Source of the DNA: Hemicentrotus pulcherrimus
Taxonomy: Eukaryota; Echinodermata; Echinoidea; Camarodonta; Strongylocentrotidae
Assembly (NCBI GenBank): GCA_003118195.1
Contig: BEXV01000675.1
Coordinates: 78,192 to 142,191, forward strand
DNA length: 64,000 bases
Direction: 5' to 3'
Shown here one piece after another: positions 37,471 to 50,500 of the stretch; the first letter of the stretch is position 1; each line of letters opens with the position of its first letter. The notes beneath the pieces are model-generated. The model did no database searches. It had not been told where the DNA came from and was given only the letters and a program-made list of their open reading frames with translations. Both the position numbers and the translations under genes were made by a program.

Positions 37471-37766
37471 ATCCTCTGGGGCAACTGCCCTGGTAGAAGG
37501 TTGGAGAAGAGGGGATGGGGGTGGTAGGTATTTGGTTCAGCCCTGACTACTTGTGTTTAACCTATACATGTAGTTTCTATGCCATAATCGTCTAACATTA
37601 TTACGAAATGAGAGTGGAAGGTCTGAGTTCTATTAATGACTACAGACTACTGTTGAATAACAGAAATGAAAGATAACTAAATTGAATAGATGGATAATAA
37701 TTGTGAAGTAAAACTAGTGAAAAATAGAAAAGAAAAATGATGCAAAAAAAAAGAGAGATATTAATC

Positions 37767-37768
<2 letters not shown>

Positions 37769-37806
<38 letters not shown>
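37769..37806. repeat. (GA)n microsatellite
   Basis: About 18 uninterrupted GA units. Confidence 0.97.
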
Positions 37807-37808
<2 letters not shown>

Positions 37809-38259
37809 AAAGCGGATGGTAAAGGAAAGAGAAATTTAGGTTTGAGAAAATCATATGAAAACATGAGAAGATACCATAATACAGAGGTAAGGCTGTAGAG
37901 GTTTCATAAAATTATATCACAGAGTGTGAAGTCTAAATTAAAAGAGATGTATAGGCTTCAACAAAATGACATTGAAGAAACAAAAAGCAGTTGGAGAGAA
38001 ACTGCTCTTAAAATGGCATTTCCAGGTATTAATTAGATGCTCTCAATTCTCAATCCCATGCCCACAGAGTGTGACTGCTTATATGAGGTTGTTGATAGAC
38101 CCCTTGCAGGGAACGCATCTGCTTACATATTTTTATGACTTATCTTTTTTTTTAAACAAAAAAGGGAGTTCACATTTGCTTCCTTGAAAATAAAAATAAA
38201 TTTCAGGGCACAAAGGATAAGGCATTTACATACCTCCATATATCAATCCTTCTTATTAT

Positions 38260-38328
38260 CTGTTGCAAGCCAAAAAGGCTTCAACTTCTTTTTTTAAACA
38301 CTGTTTCAAAAGCCTTCTGGAATAATTA
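38260..38328. repeat. Foldback element copy 8 (diverged)
   Basis: The left arm is ctgttgcaagccaaaaaggc and the right arm is caaaagccttctggaataat. The central pairing is retained and the outer ends are worn. Confidence 0.6.
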
Positions 38329-39360
38329 TATAATTATGATATTGCCTCTAAATATATCAATGTAATTATAAATTGTGAAATTTCAATGGTAAGTTATGAG
38401 TATAAAGTCGGTGAAAACACTTTGACAAGAGTTTGCTTAACTTTCTGCATAACAAAGAAAAGAAATTATCAGTTATATAATAACCCAGGTTTGCATACTC
38501 TATGGGTTTTTCCAATGGTAGTTAACAAGTTAATCATCGTCACAATGGAACAGAATGGCAAAAATGTCTCTCCTTGTTTAGCGTACATGAAGAAAGAGTA
38601 CAAAGAAAAAGAAGCTAAACCTTTGCCGATGTTTGGACGGCCGTTATTTGTGAGCCACTAAGACAGACACATCAAAGTGGGTATCAACAGCGATCAATCG
38701 ATACCATTTGGGCGTCTTGGGTTGCGTTTTATGAACTCTCTTCACAAGCAAAGAGAAAGCAGTTTTAGGGCTGTAAAGTTAAGCGGCCGTGCCGATTAAG
38801 TGTCGACTTAATTGGCTCTCGACATCTCCGTGCCACGCATCCCGACCCCCGCTCCAAGCGAATGTTTTCAAACTTGGTCTCTTGGAGGATGGAATTTAAA
38901 GCCCCTGACCTACTGGACAGTAAGGTGGCCGTCATGCTCAAAATGGGACAAGATTCTGTCACTTGATTCTTTCAAAGACAGCACAAATAAAGAGAAGAAG
39001 AACTCGGAAGTCACGAGTATACAACGCATGTGATCATATCAACATGTATATTGTGTATAGGTTTATAGACATTTTTCTTTTTTGCTCTCCTTCATAAATG
39101 TAACTCCTACTTCAAAATTTAATTTTCATATGGATGTATTGTGAGAAAGTGTAAAATATATAGCATATGCCTGAAACAAAGTACTTGCACATACATGTAT
39201 ACACTGAGGCTGAGCTCTGTGCTATGAAATAGAAAGATGTGAAGCATATTGCACTTCAACGCATGATAAAGAACTGTTTTGCTGTGTCATATCTGAAAGA
39301 GCCATTACTCCATTATGTTGCTCTGATTTATGCTGAAAGTTAGTCAGATTGTTTACTTAC

Positions 39361-39699
39361 AGGTTGAGGACTAAGAAGGTTAGGTTGTGACGTTGCGCCC
39401 GCCTGTTCTGCTCCTGCTTGTGCTGCTGCGGCTGCTGCCTGTGCTTGTGAGAACTGTTCGGCTGTCTGCGTGTATCCGGGAGGCACTTCGCCCGGTTGTG
39501 AGTACCCCGGCAACGCTACCGGTTGCTCTCCTGGTTGGGCCTGAGGTACTGGGGCTGGGGCGGGTGGGTAGGCTGCAGGGGGCTGGCCTCCTGGTGGGAC
39601 CTGCTGGTAGGGTTCAAGACCGTTCTGAGGGGCGAACTGTGGTTGGTATATAGAGCCGGGTGGAAGCTGATGCTGCGCTGCCATCATGTGTGGGTGCTG
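39361..39699 (-). CDS. RBFOX: RBFOX exon: Pro/Gln/Ala-rich N-terminal domain
   Basis: This 339-nt exon encodes 113 residues. It opens QHPHMMAAQHQ, continues with QPQFAPQNGLEPYQQVPPGG and a Pro/Ala/Gln run, then AEQFSQAQAAAAAAQAG, and ends LLSPQP. The FAPQNG motif matches the FAPPQNG of vertebrate RBFOX1 and 3, which supports the assignment. This N-terminal region is disordered in the family. The acceptor follows a T-rich tract and is a tandem CAGCAG, so the exon may start at 39699 or 39696 (one Gln fewer). The donor is CCT|GTAAGT. Both borders are phase 0, fitting the exons at 47376 and 22284. The Met-Met at residues 5-6 could also serve as a start if an untranslated exon precedes. Confidence 0.88.
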
Positions 39700-42600
39700 C
39701 TGTAAAGATGAAATAAAAAGGAGAAAATAAAATTATTATTTTCTTCTGTACAAGTATCAAGCTACCTCCTCACACATATTCTCATTCTTCACACACACAC
39801 ACAAACCATTTCTAACTCCCTATTGCCATCTGTCTCTTGTCAAGTACATTTACATTGATTACAAAGTAAAAGGACACTATTCTTTCAACCAGAGCATGAA
39901 TAGGTTTCACACATGAGGCAAAACCTTCGTTATCAATGTACATGTAATCATAAGTGATTAAACATAGAATGCTGATTCATTAAAAATTATTACTTTTTTT
40001 GATGAAGTAAAACTAGAAAACTGTAGTATTAGTCATTAGCTTTTTTTTAGAGAAAGAAAAAGAAAAAACAAGAAAAGTCTTGAAGAAGCTGTGAAGAAAA
40101 AAAATATAAATATGTAGGGAAAACGGAAATGTAACAATTTCCACATTGGATATGTTACTTCCTGTGACCTTGAGTGTAATTTACATACAATCATTGAACT
40201 GACGCAATCTATGCTGCCAAAAAAAACGAATGAGTAGGCACTGAGGTCACCTACAGCTTCCTAGTTTGCGGGCAATGACACTTCAAAATTGCCAACATGA
40301 AAAAAAAATCAAGAAGAACAGTGAGGAAAGTATTGGAAAAAATCTCTAGACAAAGGAGCAACTAAAGCTTGTATCTAGACCTGGCAATATTAGAAATGAA
40401 AAAGCTTCATTTAACTGATAATGCACCTCATTACTGCCACGTCGTCATAGCTATAGCTATTGGCACAAGATAATTAATATCATACACGCCTTGTAAACAA
40501 CAGGCTAATCACATCCCCAGCTTCTAATACAGCGCATCCTTTCCCCACCCTCCCAAATCATCACCCCGTTCCCCCCTCCCCCTCCAACCAACACTACACT
40601 CACCACCCAAGTCAACATAATATTTAGCAACAAATCAAAAAGAGGGGAAAGGTGATGTCTTTTGAAGAAATAGGAGTGAAAGGCATCCCAGCTGTTGGAT
40701 TGTAAATATCACTGTTGTTCTGATAACATATGGGTTTTAAATACATACAAGAGATGATGATAGTCAGGACAGATGTGAACCAACCGCAAATATAACCTAA
40801 CAGCAGTGTTTGGATAGTCACAATGTTTGCTTATCATCTAACTGAGTAGCAAGGACTGGCTGTGTTTATGGTCACAGCACTGGTATACCCCTCTACTGCC
40901 CTCTGTTGGGCAATGCACTACAGTGAGGAACTCGGGAGAAAACAACAATGCTCCTACGTAAGTGGGGCTTGATGCAAACAGAATGCTTGCGACACCAGGT
41001 CTGGTTTAGGAGTATCTATTTTTAAGATAACTGGTATGCTATAATCGCTGTTCACTATTCCTGTATCTAAATCTTGTATTGGGAAATGCCTTTTGATTGG
41101 GTGTACACGACAGGCATAGCGGGAGTTCCGTCAATCATGATGAACTTGAATGTATAGGAGGGGGTGAGAAATGGAATTATATATCAATAGTAATCATCAT
41201 GTACATTCAGACTAAGATCCAACATTGACTTTTAAAATAGATGTACACCTGTTTCCAATATATCTAAAGAAGATATTAAATCACTGCAGCTATGTACATG
41301 TAAGGGTAAAAAAATTATCACCATGAAAAAAAGGAGGAAGAGAGAAGGAGACAGAAAAAAAAAATGAGACCCAGATTGAAGGTGGAGGAGAAGGAGAGAG
41401 GGTGAGAATGAGAAGAATGGAAAGGGGTGAATTTAGGAGTTCTAGACAGTGTGGGAGATGAGAAAGAAATACATTTGAAGAAACAAAAAGTGTATGAGTT
41501 AAAGTAAGACATGCTACGGTGATATCCAGATGGCTAGAAGGAGATGGATGTAAACTTCTCAACATACCTAATGAAGCCCACATACAGTGTATGTCAATGC
41601 TTTCGCTTAAAAGTACAATGACATGGCTGTGAGATATACAATGTATGTACATGTACTGAAGATAAATGTAAACACTGCAAGCATATGATAAAATTCAGGA
41701 CTAACAAATTCTTCCGCAAATATGTTTATATCCTTTGAAGCAGATGTCTCTATAGATGGACAGATTGGATACACTTTATAGACTACTATTAAAACAAATG
41801 TTCATCCCCTCTCAGTAAAAATCAACCCAGTTTATATTATTGTAGCTACTATACATTGCATAACATATCTTTATCTATTTGGACTGAGAGGAAAACACAT
41901 AAGGTGAACTGAGAATGAGAATAGATGGAAAATATACTTTTAAAGAATTCTTTCAAAGGATGTCTCCATGATATTGTACAGTAAATGTATGTTCTTCATA
42001 GACTTTTCTAAAGTTATGATGAAACAAATCACCACCATGAAGCCATACAAAAGAAGAGAGGTCAATAAATTGGCAGTCATGTATCTTACCTTAGTATGAA
42101 AAAGATTAAGATTGTATAAGAACAAAAAATCACAAATGACTGCGTGATAAATTGGAGCTACCATGAACTCTGCTCCGCTTGGTTTAATTGCACAAGGTAT
42201 GTGCAGGCCAGCCTAATGAACAAATGCAATTTGGATGATGAGAGTTGAGCTAATTAATAAACATCAAGAAATGAGCAAATGAAATGGTATTGAACACAAA
42301 GGCGGATGTTCATTTGAAAACACTGCACACCTTCCTGCGTTCATGTGCGGCCATTTATCAATTATGTAGCAAATCAATGGTGGATAATCGATGACAACCA
42401 GCTGGGTAGATTTCCTTAAATGTGATGGGTGAGATTAACAAAATGACAAGATCAAGGCAAAACCAATCGTTGGAGACAAGTCAGGATAATCTAGAGGTCC
42501 TCGCCAACACTCAAAGCAATTCATGATTGATGAGTGCCGCATGGTTTTTAATCTATACCTGCACTTGGGGTGATAGGGAGCATTAATCAAATGATCATTT

Positions 42601-42859
42601 TCTAGCATTGCTGATGACTATACCACCAACAGCAGCAATAAATACACAGAGTGGAGGAGTGTTTGGGATTTCATGATGCCTAGAAATGTTTAACCACATC
42701 TTGATTTATCACCCTCATCAAAAACAGATACTGGAACATTTAAAACATCTCAACTACAGAGCCATGTCTCACAAATGGCACAAATGGTCCAAAAATATTC
42801 GGAACGAAAAATTCTTAAGATGGTTCACAGGGCAAATACATTCAGATGGAAAAGCCATT

Positions 42860-43270
42860 ACCTTCTCTGCCATATGCTAATGAAAAGACGCCGCCCGTTG
42901 CCGCGCTTCCCAGATGACACAGCAACCAATCACCAACGGATGATGTTATCGTAAACAGGGAATATTAAAACGAAATCTCGACAGAAGGCCGAAAGATGAC
43001 GACGACTAGAGGAAGGACAACTGCGATTAACACCGGTATCCGCTTTACAAAATCACCTTTACAAAATCACCACCGACTGGAGGAAGACAGAGAGAGGACC
43101 AGCCAAGGAACGCATCATCTTGAGCAAGGTGGAGGAATGATGATGGTGGGGAGATGTAACTAAAATGGTGGTTACGGATTAAAGATAGGATGCTAAAAGA
43201 AGCCGACGATCGAGAGGCCCCTATGACAGATTTATAGACTTAGGAAGCGAAGATGGGCTATGGAGGTGTC
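42860..43270. other. GC-richer block, candidate conserved non-coding element
   Basis: CG-containing non-repetitive sequence around GCCGCCCGTTGCCGCGCTTC, with atgctaatga and ccaatcacc motifs nearby. It includes a short direct repeat tttacaaaatcacc at about 43045-43072. There is no credible open frame. Confidence 0.3.
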
Positions 43271-43400
43271 ACAGTCATCGAACACGCTCCGCTAAGGTTT
43301 GGACGAAGAACCAACGTGGTGTGACAGCCAACCCATCATGCTTGGCTGCCCACTTTAATTTGCAAATGTTACCCATCCATAAGGAGTCTTTCCCCTCATC

Positions 43401-43402
<2 letters not shown>

Positions 43403-43432
<30 letters not shown>
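43403..43432. repeat. (CT)n microsatellite
   Basis: About 15 CT units on the plus strand. This is opposite in orientation to most of the dinucleotide tracts in the window, which are GA. Confidence 0.95.
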
Positions 43433-43434
<2 letters not shown>

Positions 43435-46400
43435 ATCTCCATCCCCACAACCAATCTCATCGGCATCCCCGTCACTTGCCGTGTAGCACACACAGCGAGT
43501 GAGAAAAGTTAAATGAAAGGAAGAGAAAAACTAATTAGTCTTAGCCCTGCATGATGCATTTATATTGGGTGTTTACGGGATGCATACTAAAATTTGATAG
43601 TACAATATGATGGTTTAGAGCTTCTTTGACAGGAATTTTCCACATCGTGCACAAGGCACATCTTAGCAGCATTCTTACTTTTAATCAATCCAAGCGCTAA
43701 CTATTCTTGCTCCATTTCCATCATTTAATTAGGTTCAGAAGTATAATCTTAAATAACATGTCTGTTGATAGACATACATATAAGTCTACACAAAAGAATA
43801 CATACATGTATTATAACTTACGGGTACATCTGTGGCAGCGACAAACCTGCTCTAAGATAAATTTATGACTCTGTAATATCATTATCTAATTAATTCATAC
43901 TATCTATCAATATTAAATTCATTACAATGCTAATTTTCTCTCATTACCCCCTATAATGTTACATCAACAACATTCCCTGAAGTTGATTAATAAATAATTT
44001 GATTATGGTGGCATCATATGCTAACTTGAAAAATGGAAAAGTGCCTTAAAAAAGCAGGGCATGACTTTCTCTCTTCGATAGGAAGTATCATCAATTGATT
44101 TCATGACTCATTGTAAAAATTATATTCCTTCAAACAATAATATGTTGACACTGCTGAAAGAGTAAGGCCTTTCAATCAGCATTCATAATAAAATAATCAA
44201 ACTATAAACACCCTTATGGCAAAAATGTTCCCAGAAAGAAGAGCTTCAATACAGACCTAATGATTTTCTGGTACTTGGCATTTGATGTAATCATTTCCCA
44301 TGTTAAGAACCCATTGTATAAATACTCACAATTACCTTTTAAATTCCAGCAAATTCAAGAATATCATGAAAGGAAATATCCAATCAACCCCTTTGAAAGG
44401 CCTTTCCATGTTATTATTATGTACATTGTAGACAAGGAACTATCAATAATGCACAATCTATTATATTACTCATGCTTAAAGGCCAGGAGAACAGCCTCAA
44501 AATTGACACGTTTTTGTGTCAGCAATTATTCACCTACTAACAACACATCTCTATGTTAATGTCACTGTAATTTTCCAGTTAATCCCCTCCTTACCATTCA
44601 ATATTGATTTGTATCAGCAATTAACCTGTGATAATACTTGAGTCTATGGAAAATGTGTGTTGTACAAACAAAACAAATTAAAAGAAAGAAAAAAAGAAGG
44701 AAACAAACAATTAACAAAAAACGATGTGCAATAGGTATAAAGTCCAATTAGCAAACAACAGAAACTATACATACGTGTATTGATGTGAATGTGTCACTTC
44801 CTAAACCTGTGGTCACTATGGCAACCAATAAAGCATTACTAAACATTTTATATGACATGCAATTGCCCAGACATTCCCAGAAAATATGAAGGCATTTCCT
44901 GGACTTGGGAAATGCCAGGAAATGGCTAGGAAAAAATATATTATCACCTCAATAATACATTAACAATTTAACACATACTGACTTCAAATACCAGCTGTCT
45001 GTAATTTTGTCAATATTTTTTCATTTCTTAACACCTTTCACGTAGAGTCACTTGACATTGCTAACAGTAATATTAAGTTATGGTAATAATGGTGGGAAAA
45101 CATTACAGGGAATAAAGTGCATGGTCCTTACACAGAATGTTCGAGATGGTAAATAAATGTTATGTCTAAAAAAAATTGATAGAAACCAAAGATCAGTACC
45201 ATACACAGAGTATAGACCATTGTGGTATTCCAAGCTACAGACTGTAATAGTCAAGACCCACATGCAAAATATGTTTATATTTGATGCCAAGTTTCTCAGT
45301 GAATGTCACTTCCAGCGCATCTCCATTTTCTTGTCTAAATTTTTCTGACCCAAACAACCCATCTACTGCAGAATACAAATTTGCAGGCGTATTCCTTTAA
45401 TCAAATTCTTTCAAAATGAAATTCCCTAAACAAGAACTCAAGATTCCTTTCAAACTAAAATGGCCAAGGCAACAACCTTCCATGTTTTGAACATCTCAAA
45501 TAAAAACACTTAAAAGACAGTTAAAACCCCATTAACCATAGCTGTCAATCTACACATCCCTACAACCCCGGCCCAGGGGCTCTAACCTACAAAATGAGAC
45601 TCAGCGCAAAAGTAAATACATCATTGTAAACATGGGTCTATTGAGATCTAAAGACGGAGTACACAAGAATTCTTATTGTTGCCAATTTTTATTTGGTTCC
45701 TAGCTCTTGTATTCTTTTTCTCTTAAATGTGTACATTGCACAGTGGCATTTGATGTGTTTCTAGTATCATTGCGCTTAATTGGTTGTAATAGCTACCTAG
45801 TGTAATCAAAGTATTTGGGGGTTTCAGGTTAACTGCATTCAAGAAGTGTCTATATTTCATTTAAACACTTCCATAAATATAAAACAGGAAAGGTTTGAGA
45901 AAGAAATAACATCATGAACATCATGTGAACATACACAATCTCAATAAATGTATGAATACAATGTAAGTAAAGTGATTGTTTAAACTTATGTCCACATGAG
46001 TAACAAAGCTAATGGAGGAAAATATAGTTCAACTTATTAATCTACTGAACATTAACAGTTGGGATTACTTTAATCTTTCTTAGCAGCTCTGTGATTTTTA
46101 ATCAGCATTCCTTTTATTTAAATGAGTTATTATAAAGTATGGTATAGGTATAATCCAAATCAACAAATGTGTATAAGCCTTTGTTAAAGGTACTAAATTA
46201 TTACACATATACCTTTTTGTCCAGAAAGAAACAAAGCTAAGTGGAGGTCAATTGGTATATAACAACATGAGGCAGTGGTAGAGGAAACAAGGTATTAGCA
46301 GCAGTGTTATAACCAAAGAATGCAACAGGAAATAAGCAATATAACACTATACAATTTACTAATTCTTTGATCATGGTAATGGTTAGTTACTGTACATGGA

Positions 46401-47375
46401 TGCAGGAAATCGGGAAAGCATAAACAAAACTTGCCCTTTTGTATACTGGTCATGCTTTGTTTCTAAAACATTACCAATGAAAAGATACCTGTCTTTCAAA
46501 TATCACTACATGTATATGTTTTAGCCAGACATATCTGTTTCCAGATTTTTTGGTACCGGTAATTCCATCTGCTTTTGTCTTCTCCAAAAGAAATTTAATA
46601 TATTTGTTATTCTGATCACACCAAAGGGGAATGTGGATGACAATGAAATGCTTCCTTGCCACATGACTTGGGACAGAGAAGAAGTAAGAGATAGTGGAGT
46701 GTACCAAGTTTTTAAATTGAATCCTGTACAAGTGAAGGACATGGAAATGTAACAGTATACTGCTCGCTGCGGGCTATGCATTAATGAAATGAAAATGTTG
46801 GGTGTATCACTAAAATACGATACGAGCGGTTGAATATATAAACACTCTTGGGGGAAGTCCACAAGCTTGATTTTTTTTCCCTTTAAATGGGCAAGGAAGA
46901 TGTTTAATGGAGTATTTGTTTCCACTGGGATGAGCTAGATAGCATCACCAGAGTGGGGAGATGATTTGGTTTGAAGATGTGAAAATGATGAATTTCAATG
47001 TAGAACCAGACACATCTGCATATCATTAACAACAGTCATTCTTGGTAAGAAACATTCAAATTGCAAACATGTTGTGTTGTGTTCAATCACTTAGCAGCAT
47101 GTCAATTTCGACCACTCATAAAATTCACAAAAGTTTCTAGTTTAACACTTTAAGATTGTCAAAACTATCAGATGGTAATTACAGAAGGTTTAAAACTCTA
47201 TTCACCCTTTGAATAGAATAGGTAAAACTTAAAATCAGCAATCATTCAAACCAAACTCGTTAACATTCAAAGGAATAATGACACAGTACTTAATGTACCA
47301 CTGACTAATTATAATCATCGAGTATTAGCACATACTGGTGTGTTAAGAAAAAGCAGATAAAAATAAATATATTAC

Positions 47376-47600
47376 CATTGTGACATAATCCATTGCCTCA
47401 TGCATCTCTGGCATGTAGTCTAACCCAGTGGGAGGACACTGTGCATAGTATACCATGGGCATGGGAGAGTTGGAGGATGGGGTGTGGGGGTGCACCGCTG
47501 CGCCCATTGGAGAGTGGGGGTGCATTGCTGGATGCATAGGGGTGTGGGGGTGTACTGCTGCTGCGTCCATTGGGGTGTGGGGATGCACTGCTGTATTCAT
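47376..47600 (-). CDS. RBFOX: Most 5' recognised RBFOX exon: His-Pro-Met repeat N-terminus
   Basis: The first in-frame ATG (complement of 47598-47600) opens 75 codons ending at the donor ACAATG|GTAATA, phase 0, as required by the 39699 exon. The protein has four imperfect units of about 10 residues (AVHPHTPMDAA, AVHPHTPMHP, AMHPHSPMGA, AVHPHTP). After these come SSNSPMPMVYYAQCPP and DYMPEMHEAMDYVTM. An in-frame stop lies upstream in the genomic sequence. A GCAUG covers the start codon and UGCAUG occurs in the exon 23-28 nt before the donor. The link to RBFOX rests on strand, phase, donor and a disordered N-terminal style, because I recognise no direct homologue. It may instead be preceded by an untranslated exon. 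Confidence 0.62.
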
Positions 47601-49859
47601 GCTGGTTGATTTCCAAATGGGGAAACCCCTACTCACAATATCAGTTCAGGGATAGAACGAATGAGGACAGGGATGTCCTTTGATGTCTTTGTCTCTGGTT
47701 TGTTGATTACCATAAACAAAAAATGTTACTTTGACAAAAAGTTCAAACTGAAAGATGACTTGGATGCAGAAATTCAAAAATGAAGTTTTACAAAGATGAC
47801 ATCATGTACCGGTATGAAAAACAACCACAGATAATGATGGATATCCAATACATCAAATAAATCCCAAAGGAATCCAGAAGTAAACTCAACAGGTTGATCC
47901 GATTTGAGCATCCATATCCAAAAGCTGGAGGAAAAGTATAGTTGGAATTGTAAACTCGATGGTTCTAGATCAATAAACACAATCCATAAATAAGCAAACT
48001 TGAAATTACTTCTGATAGGAGAAGACAAGTATGATTCGAGAATTTAAATCAGATCAAAGTTTGTAGCAACTCGAGTCTTTCCTTGAGGAGATCCACCAGC
48101 GAGAATGACTGGTCTGAGATTGTTTGCCAAACTTATTTAGCCCTGGAGAGGGGGGCTTGGGACCAGGACTAATCAAACAGGTCTAACTGTTATCCCTCTT
48201 TTGTCTAAGGAGGGGGAGCGTTTCATTGGAGGGCACATGTACTGAATAAGACAATGGTAGAGGAAGGGGGTGACACAATAGGGACACACAGACTCAGGCA
48301 CAGTGTGTATTGTGGGTACAAGGAAGGGGGTAATGAATGTAGGGTCAGAGGCTCATTTGCATATCAACTCACTTCAAAAAAGGGTACCCTAATAGGAGAT
48401 TTATCAACACTTCCTGTGAAAGGTCCACTATTTGCTCTTTGTGTCTTTTTTGCTTTGATCCTTTGGTTCCTTTTGTAAGGCAGGATGTTAACAGTTAATA
48501 AATGTGAAAAGAGCTGGAGTGTTTTAATAGTTCTGGCTTGGTATAGGCTACTGTCTATTGGTGGTTTAGGATATGGATATACCTGGGGTATGTTGATAAC
48601 AGCTTGGTGTGCTCATAATAAAGGAGGAAAATAAAATGGTCAAGTTTATCAACTGAAAAATCAGAGACAGGAAGTTGTTAGATTGGCAGCAGAAGGAAAC
48701 GGGCAATGACAGACATGGATTTGCATATTCACGATCTCCTAAAGTTCAAGAGGTCGTTTGGACCTACATGAAAAACTTGATTGCTTGTATTTGAGTATAC
48801 TTTATTGCATACATAATATAAATAAATCATAATAGAATTAAAGGAAATATGCTTCCTTACATGCAATAGTATTTCAAACAAAAACATAGGGAGCAAATAG
48901 ACTTAGATTTGATATATTCATAGATAAGACATGAGAAAGAGCTAAAAAAAAATAATAGAAATCTTCCAATGCAGTTCAGAATATTGCCTATGAGTTGTCT
49001 ATACAAGTGCGCAACCAGAGTAGATCCCAAATATAGAACAGTGATGTAATAACCAGAATTAAAATAATACAAACTAAATAAACATGTATTTAATAGTGCT
49101 TGACACATTATTCTGACTTCTGACCTTAAACATGAAGGCCCGTCTGCCCAATAATACCAGCTGGCAGACACTATATGTTAGCCATATGTTTCCTTTCCAG
49201 AATGATCATTAATTATGATTTATATGCTAACAATTGTTCAGTTAATCACATCAACATTACCATCACATGTACTACTGATTTATGTGAGATCTGTTTTGTC
49301 ATATACAGGGGCTATAATTAATAGTCTAGGTAAAAGCAACCAAGTTTAGAAAATAAAAGTAAAACACTTTAAAATGCTCAGAGTTGACCTTGAAGAAGAA
49401 TGCTATTGTATTGACCCACTTGGGAGTTGCCACTTTGCTTGCAACAGAAAAAGCTGTACTTCAAATAACTATATTGAAAACACTGGAAAACTTCTGAATA
49501 TTCCCAGTATGATCTTTATTATGCGTTTGAAGAATAAATTACCTAAGAAATTATGATCAGATCTATTAATTAATTTAGAGTAATCTAGATATAAAAAAAA
49601 ATTCTTTAGGCCACCAACTTTCAAAGTCTATCCATGCATTGTGTCGTAAACAAAACAGAACATAATTTACTCATGTATTTCTGACCTCACATTGCTTGAC
49701 ACAAATAAAATACAAAATGCCTCAATTAGCCTGATTTCAAACATTACACATTCATTCACATATGTTAGAGCAATTCTTTCCAGTGCAAATAAAGAATACA
49801 ACAACAAATTTTCTTTGAAATGAGACTGAAATCGAGGACTTCAAATTGCATTATTATTC

Positions 49860-50030
49860 ATCTGAGGTAGATTACGAACACCTCTAACTGCATCGGCAGC
49901 CTGTCTGGCAGAGGTCACACAGCTCTTAATTGAATTACAGCGGGCCTGGCGCACTCCAATTAGGTATATCGCCCTCGGCTGGCCCTCTACATGCAAGATG
50001 GGGACCGCTCGCTCAAGCTTTGAATGCCAT
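49860..50030. other. Candidate conserved non-coding element with homeodomain-type sites
   Basis: A GC-richer, repeat-free block contains cttaattgaattacagcggg, ccaattaggtat and gccattagataaattaaaat. Its dense paired TAAT cores on a GC-rich background are typical of developmental enhancers. Candidate only. Confidence 0.35.
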
Positions 50031-50279
50031 TAGATAAATTAAAATGTCTGCGAGGGATATAACACTGGTATACTATCATCACTTTATTTCTTCCTCTTAC
50101 AAGAGCGGATTTTGAGGGTTTTTTTCTGGAGCATCGATAAACTACTGTAAATAATTTTTTTGCAGCTATTAAGTGTGAGTAGGCAGATGGTACAATTTTG
50201 ATAGCATCTGCGATTACATCTTCATAGTTCCTTTATTCTCCTTTGATTAAAGAATTCTTAACAAGATAATGCACCTGAG

Positions 50280-50364
50280 TCTTGGAAAGTGATGGATAGA
50301 GGGGGGAAGAAAGGGGGAAAGAAAGAGAGAGAGACTCAGAGAAAGAGATAGAGAAGGGGGAAGG

Positions 50365-50415
<51 letters not shown>

Positions 50416-50500
50416 AAGGTAGGCAGCTAAAGAGATAGAGACAGGTTGTTGAAGTAGAGAAAGAAACAGATGAAACATGATCAGTAAGAGAAAGAAATAT
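50280..50500. repeat. Purine-rich tract with long (GA)n
   Basis: About 22 GA units (50370-50412) sit in a wider A/G-rich segment. Minus-strand open frames here are Ser/Leu artefacts. Confidence 0.95.

Larger units (their letters stand above)
22285..39360 (-). other. Large RBFOX intron (about 17 kb) between the N-terminal exon and the RRM
   Basis: Apart from the candidate alternative exon at 35183-35416, I see no coding exon. The intron contains foldback copies at 23844, 23979, 30161, 36772 and 38260, purine-rich tracts (28440-28700, 32520-33060), GA microsatellites, a poly-C gap (32318-32338), a 25-bp direct repeat (26911-26958) and GC-richer blocks (24780-25160, 30820-31340, 37130-37470). 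Confidence 0.65.
39700..47375 (-). other. RBFOX intron (about 7.7 kb)
   Basis: This is AT-rich sequence with no recognised exon. It holds short CA repeats near 39790, a purine-rich segment (41308-41420), a GC-richer block (42860-43270), a (CT)n microsatellite (43403-43432) and a TACCGGTA octamer at 46554-46561. I see no other structure. Confidence 0.6.
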
